64,000 nt of DNA from Marinomonas alcarazii (GTDB lineage: Bacteria > Pseudomonadota > Gammaproteobacteria > Pseudomonadales > Marinomonadaceae), in NCBI RefSeq assembly GCF_003208215.1, contig NZ_QKLW01000002.1, forward strand, positions 124,001 through 188,000, written 5' to 3'. This document shows, one piece after another, positions 33,924 to 43,911 of this stretch. Positions within the stretch are counted from its first letter, which is position 1, and the number at the start of each line of letters is the position of its first letter. A program made the position numbers and the translations under genes. The notes under the pieces are model-generated. The model saw only the letters and a list, made by a program, of their open reading frames with translations. It ran no database searches and was not told where the DNA came from.

Positions 33924-34613
33924 ATGTTTTTACTCTATGCGGATGAATCCGGAACCCCCGGTGGAGCTGATCAAGAACATTTTGTTCTTGCTGGAATAAC
34001 AGTATTTGAACGAAAATCACATTGGTTATCTCTAGAGCTAGATAAAATAGCAGCTCGGTTTAATAATCAAGATCCCAATTCTGTTGAGCTTCATGGAGCG
34101 CCAATGCTGTCTGGCAGAAAGTTTTGGCGAAAATTTGATAAAGAAGATCGGCTCAACGCAATTAAAGATGCCTTACGTTTAATTGATGGCAAATACTATC
34201 GAGTGATTGCTTCCGTTGTTAAAAAAGGGGCAATATCCCCACAAGATCCGGTTTACAGTACCTTTCAGCAACTCATTACTCGTTTTGATCATTTCTTAGC
34301 AAGGGAACATACCCATTTCAAAAATCCCCAAAGAGGGCTAATTCTCTTTGATAAAAGTAGCAAAGAAGCCCCTATTCAAGCACTCGCTACAGAATTCAAA
34401 ATAGATGGACACGAATGGGGGAAATTACGCAATATGGCTGATGTTCCCGTTTTTATAGATAGCCATGCAACTAGGTTAATTCAACTCGCAGACTTAGTCG
34501 CTTACGCCATATTCAGAAAATATGAAAAACAAGATAATCAATTCTTTGAAATGATTGAAAATAAGTTTGATTATTTTGGTGGCGTTCAACACGGCTTGCA
34601 TGTAAGTGTGTAA
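33924..34613 (+). CDS. DUF3800 domain protein
   Basis: 229-residue DUF3800 protein: FLLYADESGTPGG at the N terminus, middle LILFDKSSKEAP, and C-terminal DSHATRLIQLADLVAYAIFRKYE carrying the acidic QLADLVAY signature. DUF3800 is predicted to be an RNase H-like nuclease and often occurs in mobile or defence regions. Here it has its own leader and terminator. Function not established. Confidence 0.85.
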   Translation: MFLLYADESGTPGGADQEHFVLAGITVFERKSHWLSLELDKIAARFNNQDPNSVELHGAPMLSGRKFWRKFDKEDRLNAIKDALRLIDGKYYRVIASVVKKGAISPQDPVYSTFQQLITRFDHFLAREHTHFKNPQRGLILFDKSSKEAPIQALATEFKIDGHEWGKLRNMADVPVFIDSHATRLIQLADLVAYAIFRKYEKQDNQFFEMIENKFDYFGGVQHGLHVSV

Positions 34614-34640
34614 AAAAGCCGCTCTTTGGAGCGGCTTTTT
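34612..34640. terminator. bidirectional terminator between DUF3800 and purU
   Basis: AAAAAGCCGCTC-TTTG-GAGCGGCTTTTT with A-run and T-run, placed between convergent genes. Confidence 0.88.
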
Positions 34641-34671
34641 ACTTTCAGTAATCTGCTGTTAGATAAGCTGA

Positions 34672-35538
34672 TTAGCCGCCAAACACAACGGTGCGTTTGC
34701 CATTCAAGAATACGCGTTTTTCCACGTGACACTTCACTGCATTGAACAAGGTAACACGTTCAATGTCTTGCCCTTTCGCGATAAGGTCTTCCGCATAGTG
34801 AGCGTGGTTCACGACTTGGATGCCTTGGGAAATAATCGGACCTTCGTCGAGGTCGTTGTTCACGTAGTGAGCGGTTGCGCCAACCATTTTCACGCCTTTT
34901 TCCCATGCTTGGTGATAAGGTCTAGCACCTTTAAAGCCTGGTAATAAAGAGTGATGGATATTGATAGCGCGGCCATCAAGGTATTCACACATACTTGGGG
35001 AAAGTACTTGCATGTAACGCGCTAATACAACCAATTCTGTGTCGTATTTTTCGATCAAGTCACGCACTTGCGCTTCTTGTTCTAGCTTAGTTTCAGCCGT
35101 AATTGGCAAATGGTAATATGGAATACCATGCCATTTTGCAAGGTCTTCTAAATCTGGGTGATTTGAAATAATAACGGTGACATCTATGTTCAATTGACCT
35201 GTGCGAAAACGATACAGTAGATCGTTCAAGCAGTGATCGTATTTAGACACCATAATCGCCACTTTTGGCTTGTGATTTGGTGCCGTTAACGACCAATCCA
35301 TTGAGAATTCAGCTGCACGTGCTGCAAACTCCGCCTTGAAAGTTTCTTCATTAAATTCGGAATTTTGTGGCAAGAATTCTATACGAATAAAAAAGCGGCC
35401 TGACTCTCTGTCATCAAAGGAGTGAATTTCATCAACATAGTTACCGGCTTCGGCCATATATCGAGTCACTACATCAACCGTTCCAATAATGCTTGGGCAG
35501 CTAGCAGTAAAAATCCAAGGTGCAGTTTTTGATTTCAT
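34672..35538 (-). CDS. purU: formyltetrahydrofolate deformylase
   Basis: 288-residue enzyme releasing formate from 10-formyl-THF, balancing one-carbon pools. N-terminal ACT domain (about 8-85), then formyltransferase fold with MVSKYDHCLNDLL, NHPDLEDLAKWHGIPYYH, the catalytic IHHSLLPGFKGARPY motif and DLDEGPIISQ. It is the last gene of the sarcosine oxidase operon, 91 bp after soxG, where it handles folate-bound carbon from sarcosine demethylation. Same strand and usual operon partner in related bacteria. Confidence 0.96.
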   Translation of the reverse strand: MKSKTAPWIFTASCPSIIGTVDVVTRYMAEAGNYVDEIHSFDDRESGRFFIRIEFLPQNSEFNEETFKAEFAARAAEFSMDWSLTAPNHKPKVAIMVSKYDHCLNDLLYRFRTGQLNIDVTVIISNHPDLEDLAKWHGIPYYHLPITAETKLEQEAQVRDLIEKYDTELVVLARYMQVLSPSMCEYLDGRAINIHHSLLPGFKGARPYHQAWEKGVKMVGATAHYVNNDLDEGPIISQGIQVVNHAHYAEDLIAKGQDIERVTLFNAVKCHVEKRVFLNGKRTVVFGG

Positions 35539-35629
35539 ACAATTGTCTCTTATTGTCTTAAGCTTTTATATTCACTTGAGGGCTGACCGCATGGTGCGAT
35601 CAGCCTAGAAGTGACATAACTCAAATAAC

Positions 35630-36277
35630 TTAGGCTTTTACCACTAGACCGTATTCACGACTTGCATCTTGAATCCACAACCAAAGGTAATCAGCAAAAC
35701 TACGACGCACAACCAATTCGTATTTGTCATCCTCAAGACGGCAAATAGTCACACCACTTTTCGCAAAAACAGTAGACACGACTTTGCCAACTGGGAATTC
35801 ACGTGGGTGTAAATCCACTGGTGTAGATTTCTTCAGCATGTTGACAACTTGGCTGCCAGACACATCAAAAATGGTCGTTCCGCCGCTGATGTTCACCAAA
35901 GAATAGTGTCCTGTCATGCTTTCATAGAAACGAGTTTCCAAGTCAAAAGCCTGTTCACCAGCAACAATAATCAACCACTCATCAGGCGATATCCAGCGAA
36001 TTGAAACAGCATCCGTCGTTACAGACGTCAGGGGTTCCATTGGCAAAGCAGCACCTAATAAAGACTCAATCTGTGACAATTGCTCAGCGGACGGTACACA
36101 ACGCAGCGTTAACAGACCTTGCAGTTTACGCTCATGAAAGTACACACCACCTTCTTTTGGGCCGTGCTGGCTAACGCTAGCAAGATCCGCATGGTGCAGC
36201 GGGCTTTCACCAACAATATCTGCTTCTGGCAATTGCTTTGTCACCAATTTACTTTCTGCTACTGTGACATCAGACAT
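35630..36277 (-). CDS. soxG: sarcosine oxidase, gamma subunit
   Basis: 215-residue SoxG, the small subunit of heterotetrameric sarcosine oxidase. It contributes to the complex that converts sarcosine, THF and oxygen to glycine, methylene-THF and hydrogen peroxide. Recognised by SPLHHADL, LRCVPSAEQLSQI and SPDEWLIIVAG, with ISGGTTIFDVSG near the C terminus. Its start overlaps the soxA stop by 8 bp. Confidence 0.93.
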   Translation of the reverse strand: MSDVTVAESKLVTKQLPEADIVGESPLHHADLASVSQHGPKEGGVYFHERKLQGLLTLRCVPSAEQLSQIESLLGAALPMEPLTSVTTDAVSIRWISPDEWLIIVAGEQAFDLETRFYESMTGHYSLVNISGGTTIFDVSGSQVVNMLKKSTPVDLHPREFPVGKVVSTVFAKSGVTICRLEDDKYELVVRRSFADYLWLWIQDASREYGLVVKA

Positions 36278-39200
36278 TTTGACGCTCCCCTTTTGGATCT
36301 AAGAATACTGGGCTGCAAATTTCAGCTTCAATAACACGGCCATCAGCTAATGGATAAAATACTCTTTCACCCATTTTATCTAAGCCACCTTTTACAAATC
36401 CCATTGCTACAGAGCGGTTCAAGTTCGCACTCCAGTAACTTGATGTCACATGGCCAACCATTGGCATTGGGATTGGTGCTTTAGGATCAAGTACACCTTG
36501 GGCACCTTCTGGCAACACCGCTTTTGGATCTATTGTTTTCAAGCCAACAAGCTGTTTGCGGTTCTCACGAACACAGTCTTCACGCTGCATACCACGCTTA
36601 CCAATAAAGCTAAATGGTTTTTGCATAGAGACAGCCCATGACATGCCTAAGTCAAACGGATGTACAGAACCGTCCGTATCTTGACCAGCAATAATGAAGC
36701 CTTTTTCCGCACGCAAGATGTGCATTGTTTCCGTGCCATATGGTGTTAAATTAAATTCTTCACCATGTTCAAATAGCGCTTTCCAAACATGCATACCATA
36801 GTTTGCTTGTACGTTGATCTCAAAAGAAAGCTCGCCAGTAAAGGAAATACGGAACACACGTGCTGGCACGCCTGCAACCGTCATAGGTTTCCAATCCATA
36901 AAGGCCATGTTTTCTTTAGATACATCGTAATCCGTTAGCTTTTCCAACAACTTGCGGCTGTTCGGACCAGAAATAGTCATCGTTGACCAATGATCTGTCA
37001 CACTAGTGAAAAACACTTCTAACTCTGGCCATTCTGTTTGGTGATAAATTTCTAACCAAGAAAGAACTCGAGCCGCACCACCAGATGTTGTGGTCATCAA
37101 GAAGTGGTTTTCCGCCAAACAAGACGTTACACCATCATCAAACACCATACCGTCTTCGCCACACATCAAGCCGTAACGACATTTACCTACTGGTAATTTC
37201 GCCCAAGCGTTGGTGTAAACACGGCCAAGGAATTCACGCGCATCTTTACCTTGGATATCGATTTTACCCAGTGTAGAGGCATCCAAAATACCAACAGATT
37301 TACGTGTTGCTAAACACTCACGGTCCAAGGCTTGTTGCATGGTTTCGTTGCCTTGTGGGTAGTACCAAGGACGTTTCCATTGACCAACATCTTCAAACTT
37401 CGCGCCACGTTCAACATGCCAAGCATGCATTGCTGTGTAGCGTTCTGGATCAAACAAAGCACCGCAATCACGTCCTGCGATAGCACCAAATGTAACAGGC
37501 GTATAGTTAGGACGGAAAATCGTTGTTCCCGTTTGTGGAATGGTTTGATTGAGCATTTTCGCCGCAATCGCCATGCCGTTAATGTTACCTAGCTTACCTT
37601 GGTCAGTACCAAAGCCCATTGCCGTATAACGCTTAACGTGCTCGATTGATTCAAAGCCTTCACGACAAGCCAACTCAATGCCTGATGCGGTTACGTCATT
37701 TTGATAATCAACGAACTGCTTAGGCGCTTTAGATGTTGGTTTTGTGTGCGGGATATGGAACAAGGCCATTGCTTTGCCTTCTTCAATCGTTTCCGCTTTT
37801 GGCAACACTACGTCTTTCTTAGTCATTCCCAAATGAGTCAATGCATCCGCTGCGGCACTCACACCTTCAGCCAAAGCTTGCTCTGTTGTAAAAGAACCGT
37901 TAATTGCACCAGCAGTTAATTGTTTCTGATACGTTGTTCCTGGAACAAAACCTAAAATGTCATCGTTCCACACTGGACGAGAACCTGTGTGACAAGACAA
38001 GTGAATAACTGGGCTCCAACCACCAGAAGAAGCTACGGTATCCGCTGCCATTTTGATGATAGGACCGACAACGGCATCACCAGCATCGTTCAACGGTGCG
38101 ATAGAAACCCCCGTCACACGTTTACTGCCGTGAGCTTCGATAACGCCTGAGCCCACCATGATACTGATACCACGTTCGCGCGCTGCATCAACAAACGTAC
38201 CTTGAGGATTCTTACGAGAATCAACAATAGCCACCACGTTGCGACCCGCGTCATGCCAATCTAGCGCCGTGCGGTAAGCGTTGTTGTTTGATGTCATTAG
38301 TACTAGGTTTTTACCAGGTACTACGCCATAACGGTTGATGTAAGTTGATACGGCATTTGCCACCATACAACCTGGCACATCATTGTTGCCGTATACCAAA
38401 GGACGTTCATGAGCACCCGTTGCCAAAACAACCCACTTAGCGCGAACACGATGGTAGCGCTGAGCAACTTGACCATTCGGCGCACGGTCTGCAAATTGAT
38501 CGGTACAATGTTGTTGAATCGTCAAGAAGTTATGGTCGTGGTAACCATTAACTTGAGAGTTTGGCAGCATCAAAACATCGTCATATGTAGACAATTCTTT
38601 AACGACATCAGCCACCCATTCTGCAGCAGGTTTACCATCTAGCAATTCTGTACTGCTTAGTAAGCTTCCGCCAAATTCATTTTGCTCATCCGCGATAATC
38701 ACTCGAGCACCGGCGCGTGCTGCCGTTAACGCTGCAGCTAAACCAGCAGGGCCAGCACCAACAATAATGACATCACAATGTTGATTCATTTTGTCGTAGA
38801 TATCTGGATCATTTTCTTTTGGAGCTCGACCAAGACCTGCGGCTTTACGAATAAAAGATTCGTAGGTTTCCCACATAGATTTTGGGTACATGAAGGTTTT
38901 GTAGTAAAAACCCGGTGGCATCATCTTTCCACCGACTTTACCAACCAAGCCCATCATGTCGTTATCAACACTTGGCCAACCATTAGTTGAACCTGCAACC
39001 AACCCACCGTAAAGCGATTGTTGCGTCGCACGTACGTTAGGAATTTGTGTCGCTTCTGTTGCGCCCACTTGCATTATAGCATTCGGTTCTTCTGCACCTG
39101 CCGCTACGATGCCGCGAGGACGGCTGTATTTAAAGCTTCGGCCGATAATATCGACGCCATTAGCCAATAAAGCAGACGCCAGGGTGTCACCCTCGAAGCC

Positions 39201-39287
39201 TGTGTACTTTTTGCCATTGTAGGTAAAAGTAAGTGCTTTAGAGCGATCGATACGACCGCCATCTTGAAGACGATTCTTTTGAGTCAT
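36270..39287 (-). CDS. soxA: sarcosine oxidase, alpha subunit
   Basis: 1005-residue SoxA. N-terminal Fer2-like region (about 15-100; FEGDTLASALLANGVD), a FAD/NAD Rossmann domain starting at VIIVGAGPAGLAAALTAARAG (about 174-193), and C-terminal aminomethyltransferase (GcvT-like) folate-binding domains (about 620-985; LDASTLGKIDIQG, TISGPNSRKLL, LHILRAEKGF-type MHILRAEKGFIIAG). The C-terminal domain binds THF that accepts the methyl carbon. Length and order match known heterotetrameric enzymes; 11 bp after soxD. Confidence 0.97.
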   Translation of the reverse strand: MTQKNRLQDGGRIDRSKALTFTYNGKKYTGFEGDTLASALLANGVDIIGRSFKYSRPRGIVAAGAEEPNAIMQVGATEATQIPNVRATQQSLYGGLVAGSTNGWPSVDNDMMGLVGKVGGKMMPPGFYYKTFMYPKSMWETYESFIRKAAGLGRAPKENDPDIYDKMNQHCDVIIVGAGPAGLAAALTAARAGARVIIADEQNEFGGSLLSSTELLDGKPAAEWVADVVKELSTYDDVLMLPNSQVNGYHDHNFLTIQQHCTDQFADRAPNGQVAQRYHRVRAKWVVLATGAHERPLVYGNNDVPGCMVANAVSTYINRYGVVPGKNLVLMTSNNNAYRTALDWHDAGRNVVAIVDSRKNPQGTFVDAARERGISIMVGSGVIEAHGSKRVTGVSIAPLNDAGDAVVGPIIKMAADTVASSGGWSPVIHLSCHTGSRPVWNDDILGFVPGTTYQKQLTAGAINGSFTTEQALAEGVSAAADALTHLGMTKKDVVLPKAETIEEGKAMALFHIPHTKPTSKAPKQFVDYQNDVTASGIELACREGFESIEHVKRYTAMGFGTDQGKLGNINGMAIAAKMLNQTIPQTGTTIFRPNYTPVTFGAIAGRDCGALFDPERYTAMHAWHVERGAKFEDVGQWKRPWYYPQGNETMQQALDRECLATRKSVGILDASTLGKIDIQGKDAREFLGRVYTNAWAKLPVGKCRYGLMCGEDGMVFDDGVTSCLAENHFLMTTTSGGAARVLSWLEIYHQTEWPELEVFFTSVTDHWSTMTISGPNSRKLLEKLTDYDVSKENMAFMDWKPMTVAGVPARVFRISFTGELSFEINVQANYGMHVWKALFEHGEEFNLTPYGTETMHILRAEKGFIIAGQDTDGSVHPFDLGMSWAVSMQKPFSFIGKRGMQREDCVRENRKQLVGLKTIDPKAVLPEGAQGVLDPKAPIPMPMVGHVTSSYWSANLNRSVAMGFVKGGLDKMGERVFYPLADGRVIEAEICSPVFLDPKGERQNV

Positions 39288-39298
39288 TATGGCGATCC

Positions 39299-39598
39299 TT
39301 ACTTACTCTGAATTGCGTTAGCCACAACAGTTGGCTGTTCGCCGACCTTGTAGACTTCATTTATTTCGTAAGTTTGAGTGTCACGAGTAACGTTGAAGTA
39401 CTTACGGCAACCTGCTGCATGTACCCATAGCTCGTGATGTATGCCTCGTGGGTTAGCACGGAAATACATAAACTCACCCCATTCTTTATCCGTACAAGCA
39501 TCAGGATCTAGCGGTCGAGCGATATGCGACTGTCCTGCCGCGTGGAATTCTTCTTCCTCACGGTATTCGCAACAATGCGGGCAATAAATATGAAACAT
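39299..39598 (-). CDS. soxD: sarcosine oxidase, delta subunit
   Basis: 99-residue zinc-binding SoxD. Zinc ligands are the N-terminal HIYCPHCCEYREEEEF (CxxC) and later His/Cys in HAAGCRKYF. YFRANPRGIHHELWVHAAGC is family-diagnostic (shown in key form RANPRGIHHELW). Sits between soxB and soxA in the canonical order BDAG. Confidence 0.95.
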   Translation of the reverse strand: MFHIYCPHCCEYREEEEFHAAGQSHIARPLDPDACTDKEWGEFMYFRANPRGIHHELWVHAAGCRKYFNVTRDTQTYEINEVYKVGEQPTVVANAIQSK

Positions 39599-39630
39599 GG
39601 TAACTCTCTCCTTATTCGGTATTAGCCCGT

Positions 39631-40884
39631 TTAGTGTGCTACGCCAGCCGCGCCGTGTTCATCAACAAGCGCGCCGTTATGGAAACGGAACATAGAAAAA
39701 GGTTTAGCCAATGGGTGCATTTCACCCTTCGCCAGAGACGCAGCAAATACATGACCTGACCCTGGTGTTGCTTTAAAACCACCTGTGCCCCAACCACAAT
39801 TGAAAAACAAGTTTTTCACTGGTGTTTCACTGATGATAGGACAAGCATCTGGACAAGTATCAACGATACCACCCCATTGGCGGTTCATACGTACTCGGCT
39901 AAATACTGGGAACATTTCCACAATCGCTTGGATCGTATGCTCGATCGTCGTATAGGAACCACGCTGCCCGTAACCGTTATAGCCATCAATACCAGCACCG
40001 ATAACCAAGTCACCTTTGTCTGATTGCGACGCATAACCGTGTACATGGTTTGACATAACAACCGTATCAAGAATAGGTTTAATCGGTTCAGATACCAAAG
40101 CCTGTAGAGGGTGTGACTCTAATGGCAATTCAAAGCCAGCCATTTTTGCCATCACACTAGAATTACCGGCAACAACACAACCTACTCGATCAGCTCGAAT
40201 CTCGCCATAACGAGCGGTACGAACACCAACAACGGTGCCGTCTTCGATAATCAGATCTTCAACTTCTGTTTGTTGGATAAGATCCACACCATGCGCATCC
40301 GCACCACGGGCAAAACCCCAGGCAACAGCGTCATGACGAGCGACACCCGCACGTGGCTGCCAAGAAGCACCCATTACTGGATAACGCGCACGATCAGAAC
40401 AATCCAATACAGGAACAATCTCTTGAACTTGTTTAGCGTCTAACACTTCACCATCGATACCGTTTAAGCGGTTCGCATTTACACGGCGTTCAATATCACG
40501 CATGTCTTGCAAAGTATGACCAAGATTCAAACAGCCACGCTGTGAAAACATCACGTTGTAGTTTAGGTCTTGGGATAAGCCTTCCCACAATTTCATGGCG
40601 TGCTCATAAAGGTGTGCTGCTTCATCCCACAAATAGTTTGAGCGCACGATTGTTGTATTTCGAGCCGTGTTACCACCACCCAAAAAGCCTTTCTCAATGA
40701 CAGCGACATTGGTTACACCAAATTCTTTTGCCAAATAATATGCGGTCGCTAAACCGTGTCCGCCACCGCCTACGATGATTACATCGTATTTCTTTTTAGG
40801 GGTTGGATTACGCCACACCCGCTGCCAATTTTCGTGATGGCTAAAACTGTGCTTTAACAACCCAAAGCCTGAATAATGCTGCAT
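39631..40884 (-). CDS. soxB: sarcosine oxidase, beta subunit
   Basis: 417-residue flavoprotein subunit carrying covalent FMN and FAD for sarcosine oxidation. FAD-binding motif [18 protein letters not shown] (about 36-53), [14 protein letters not shown], and C-terminal [18 protein letters not shown]. First gene of the operon, with AAGGAG eight bases before its ATG. A short palindrome AATCGT-TTCG-ACGATT lies upstream (40907-40922). Confidence 0.97.
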   Translation of the reverse strand: MQHYSGFGLLKHSFSHHENWQRVWRNPTPKKKYDVIIVGGGGHGLATAYYLAKEFGVTNVAVIEKGFLGGGNTARNTTIVRSNYLWDEAAHLYEHAMKLWEGLSQDLNYNVMFSQRGCLNLGHTLQDMRDIERRVNANRLNGIDGEVLDAKQVQEIVPVLDCSDRARYPVMGASWQPRAGVARHDAVAWGFARGADAHGVDLIQQTEVEDLIIEDGTVVGVRTARYGEIRADRVGCVVAGNSSVMAKMAGFELPLESHPLQALVSEPIKPILDTVVMSNHVHGYASQSDKGDLVIGAGIDGYNGYGQRGSYTTIEHTIQAIVEMFPVFSRVRMNRQWGGIVDTCPDACPIISETPVKNLFFNCGWGTGGFKATPGSGHVFAASLAKGEMHPLAKPFSMFRFHNGALVDEHGAAGVAH

Positions 40885-40906
40885 CAGATCAGCTCCTTAC
40901 ATAAAC

Positions 40907-40922
40907 AATCGTTTCGACGATT
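40907..40922. promoter_or_regulatory. possible operator upstream of the sox operon
   Basis: AATCGT-TTCG-ACGATT palindrome, 23 bp upstream of the soxB start, in the 244-bp leader. Could be a regulator site or a leader hairpin; no regulator gene for sarcosine use is adjacent. Confidence 0.35.
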
Positions 40923-41128
40923 ATCGTGGTGTGGTTAAAAAGGAAGTAGCGTTTCGGCAAACCGAGACGCTATAAACCAAGTTTTCATAGTGATAATAGA
41001 GAGAAAGATTTACGATCTAATGCTTGGAAGCGTCTAGCGAATGACAATTTACGACAGAGCGGAAATGTCGATTTTAGATAGGTTAAAAAACACTCTTATA
41101 GTGGGGCTAAATATTGCTCAAACGGACG

Positions 41129-42058
41129 TTATTCGCGCAATGAATCATTCCAGATCTGATTCGCGGCTTGGTGAAGTAAGCTATGGCGCTTGGCAACCTT
41201 TTCTTCATTTCTGTCATACCCGCCACCAATGACGCAAGCGACAGGAAGCTGTTGCGATACGCAGGTATTTATAATGTATGTATCTCGTTCAAAAATGCCT
41301 TCATCTGTTAAATTTACATGACCAAGCCTATCGTCTTTGTGAACATCCACACCAGCGTCATAAAAAACAAAGTCAGGTTGATACTCTGCCAATAATGATG
41401 GCAACGTGGCTTTTATAATAGACAAGTACTCTTGATCATTTGCGCCTTTGGGTATCGCAATATTGACGCCGGATGTCTGTTTTATCTGCGGGTAGTTTTC
41501 TTCACAATGCCAAGACACTGGGACTATGTCGCTTCTGTCTTTAAAGAAGGCAACAGTGCCATCCCCTTGATGAACGTCGCAATCTAAAATGAGAATCTTC
41601 TTTGCCTTACCTGATTCAATCATCGCCAGCGCGGCGACAGCCAAATCATTAAATATACAAAAACCCGAGCCATGAGACGGATGCGCATGGTGCGTGCCGC
41701 CCGCAAGATGGCAAGCTAAACCGTGTTGAAGTGCCAATTCACTGGTAAGAATCGTACCTGATACCGCTCGCAACGTTCTTTCCACCAGCCATTCAGACCA
41801 AGGCAGGCCAATTTCTTTTTCCTCCTGCTTACTAAGCTCGCCACGAATAAAGCGCTGCACATAGTCTTTGGTGTGAGCAGCCATCAAGACGTTAAGAGAC
41901 AAAGGCGATGGCGTGTATTGATTCGCCTCGGTCAGAATCCCTAAATCCTCCAAGACTTCCGCCAACAAACCAAACTTACGCATTGGAAAACGGTGCCCTG
42001 CAGGAAACGGAATACTGTAATGAGGGTGAAATACAAGGGGAAGCAAAGTGACGTCCAT
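41129..42058 (-). CDS. histone deacetylase family amidohydrolase
   Basis: 309-residue class II-like deacetylase homologue. Metal and catalytic motifs are GGTHHAHPSHGSGFCIFND (paired His and the GFC turn; in short GGTHHAH), DCDVHQGDGT (Asp and His ligands) and DAGVDVH. In bacteria these act on acetylated polyamines or other small amides or proteins. The upstream neighbour at 42106 is on the same strand (47-bp gap), so co-transcription is possible. Function here not fixed. Confidence 0.92.
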   Translation of the reverse strand: MDVTLLPLVFHPHYSIPFPAGHRFPMRKFGLLAEVLEDLGILTEANQYTPSPLSLNVLMAAHTKDYVQRFIRGELSKQEEKEIGLPWSEWLVERTLRAVSGTILTSELALQHGLACHLAGGTHHAHPSHGSGFCIFNDLAVAALAMIESGKAKKILILDCDVHQGDGTVAFFKDRSDIVPVSWHCEENYPQIKQTSGVNIAIPKGANDQEYLSIIKATLPSLLAEYQPDFVFYDAGVDVHKDDRLGHVNLTDEGIFERDTYIINTCVSQQLPVACVIGGGYDRNEEKVAKRHSLLHQAANQIWNDSLRE

Positions 42059-42105
42059 GGATAACTAAATACAAGTGAATAAGATGGGCACTATGCTAAC
42101 AAGCT

Positions 42106-43203
42106 CTACCGGCTTTTTGCGACCAAAACTTTCCGCATAGCCGCATTGAACGACTCAATAAGTTGCGGCGGAAAGCCTTTACCACTTTCGAAATTCACCA
42201 TTTGCACGGCTTTAATCGCACTTTTTCTGTATTCACTGCCCGACTTGCCCCAGACAGTATCAATAAACATAACCGCCATCGCTAAAATAAAAGCACCTTG
42301 CGGAATAAGAGAACCCACCAAACCTTCCGGCATACCAGAGCCGTCAAAACGCTCCTTATGCGCTTTAACCATTGCAACCGCGTCTTCCCAACCTTCATGC
42401 TTCGCCAGCAGTTGAGCACCCACAAGTGGATGATTTTGTTCAGCTTGCTGCTTTCGCACCTCATCATTTTTGCAACTTAAAATAGGCGCCATCCCCATAT
42501 TATGCATGTAGGCGGCAGCACTAAGTTGAGCAGGATCAACCGAGTTAACACATTCAGCATTGATCAACTGAGACAGCTTTAAAATGCGCTCACTGCGTTC
42601 TGATGAATAACCTAAAAGCCGATTTAGTTTCTGACTAAAGCCAATAAAGAGGTCAATATCCGCTTGTTGCTCTGGGGTGAATTCCACCTTGATGATAACC
42701 GAAGCGGGTTCTGGTGCGGCTTTTTCTTCTACGACTTGATTGCATCGTCGCAGTAAATCAGCCGCCATTTCAGGGCGTTTCGTATCATCTTCTTCTGCAT
42801 AGATGGCATCCAGGCCATGCTGAAGCACATCACGAAGCGCATTTTCAGCAACATGGGATTGGTAGATTTGCTTTAACAAGTCGTACACTTTTTCGATCAC
42901 GACCATAATCAGCTCACCTAAACTATGATGATACTGAATGTAGCCTCCGCGCATGCCATCCACTATTTCTTCCAGTTTATGAAGCACACCCACCAAAGGG
43001 TCTAAGAAGCAGACTGAGCAATTTCCCTTCATGCTGTGGAGCGAACGAAAGAGTTTATCCAGCTTATCAAAGGAAAAGCCGTCAGTTTCAATACTGTTAA
43101 TAATCTCTTCAATTTCTTGCTGAGCTTCAACATAACACTCTAGCAAATCATCCTTGAGCTCTTTTTCTAATGCTGAAAACGCCTTACAAGCAAAGTGACT
43201 CAT
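42106..43203 (-). CDS. HPt plus degenerate HD-GYP protein
   Basis: About 365 residues. The N-terminal half is a histidine phosphotransfer domain (about 15-110; LHSMKGNC carries the phospho-accepting His). The C-terminal half has the HD-GYP fold but altered key residues: HD is HN in YMHNMGMAP, HHE is HKE, GYP is GMP in FDGSGMPEGL, and the late AD is AV. It is therefore probably not an active c-di-GMP phosphodiesterase but a phosphorelay or binding protein. Start at ATG 43203 is favoured by GGAAG six bases upstream; the longer GTG frame to 43275 has a weaker site. Confidence 0.82.
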   Translation of the reverse strand: MSHFACKAFSALEKELKDDLLECYVEAQQEIEEIINSIETDGFSFDKLDKLFRSLHSMKGNCSVCFLDPLVGVLHKLEEIVDGMRGGYIQYHHSLGELIMVVIEKVYDLLKQIYQSHVAENALRDVLQHGLDAIYAEEDDTKRPEMAADLLRRCNQVVEEKAAPEPASVIIKVEFTPEQQADIDLFIGFSQKLNRLLGYSSERSERILKLSQLINAECVNSVDPAQLSAAAYMHNMGMAPILSCKNDEVRKQQAEQNHPLVGAQLLAKHEGWEDAVAMVKAHKERFDGSGMPEGLVGSLIPQGAFILAMAVMFIDTVWGKSGSEYRKSAIKAVQMVNFESGKGFPPQLIESFNAAMRKVLVAKSR

Positions 43204-43354
43204 TTTGTTCTTCCATCTTCGGGGGATGTAACTTAAAAAAGCATTGAGGCCTATCAAGTCATTCGGTAGTCTCACCCTATAACTCTTCTAATTGTAGATA
43301 GAATATTTGTAAGCGTGAACATATAGAATGTTTCATTGTGAAACTGAGGTGCGT

Positions 43355-43813
43355 ATGCCAAATTATTGGCTCATGAAGTCAGAACCAGATGCATTTTCTA
43401 TTGATGACCTAAAAAAAATGCAACGCTCCCCATGGGACGGGGTCAGAAACTACCAAGCCAGAAACTTTATGCAGACCATGAAAGAAGGCGACCTTGTCTT
43501 TTTCTATCATTCAAGCTGCACTCCTGCGGGCATTGTCGGCGTAGCAACCGTTAGCAAAGAAGCTTACCCAGACCACACTAGCTGGGATCCAAGCAGCGCC
43601 TATTACGATCCAAAATCCACGCCAGAAAAGCCCAGATGGTTTATGGTCGATGTAGAGTTTACAGAGAAATGGCCTGCCATATTAACGTTAGCAGAATTAA
43701 AGCTACACCCAGAGCTGGCCGATATGTTATTAACCAAGAAGGGAAATCGGCTATCGGTGATGCCAATTACAGCGGATGAATGGGAGTACATCAACCTAAT
43801 AGCAAAGAAATAA
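43355..43813 (+). CDS. EVE-domain protein
   Basis: 152-residue EVE-domain protein (PUA-like fold), predicted to bind modified bases in nucleic acids. Diagnostic N terminus MPNYWLMKSEPDAFSIDDL, then PWDGVRNYQARNFM, FFYHSSC and GIVGVA. Start at ATG 43355 (GAGGTG upstream); the frame extends to 43328 but the conserved family start is here. EVE proteins are often linked to RNA or DNA modification and defence, but no such neighbour is seen. Confidence 0.92.
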   Translation: MPNYWLMKSEPDAFSIDDLKKMQRSPWDGVRNYQARNFMQTMKEGDLVFFYHSSCTPAGIVGVATVSKEAYPDHTSWDPSSAYYDPKSTPEKPRWFMVDVEFTEKWPAILTLAELKLHPELADMLLTKKGNRLSVMPITADEWEYINLIAKK

Positions 43814-43861
43814 ACCTCACTTGTCATTGTAGATTTTTAGTTATAAGAAAAAATTATAATA

Positions 43862-43886
43862 CGCCTTTAGGGCACTCCTAAAGGCG
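43862..43886 (+). terminator. stem-loop after EVE gene
   Basis: Perfect 10-bp stem CGCCTTTAGG / CCTAAAGGCG with a 5-nt loop, without a T-run. It may terminate the EVE gene weakly or act in the leader of the OmpA gene. Confidence 0.5.
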
Positions 43887-43911
43887 AAATCCTTAGACTG
43901 AGTATTTAATA

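Noticed and set aside
36450-38990. Several plus-strand ORFs inside the sarcosine oxidase alpha gene
   Set aside because: All are shadows of the soxA frame, with no ribosome sites and unnatural composition.
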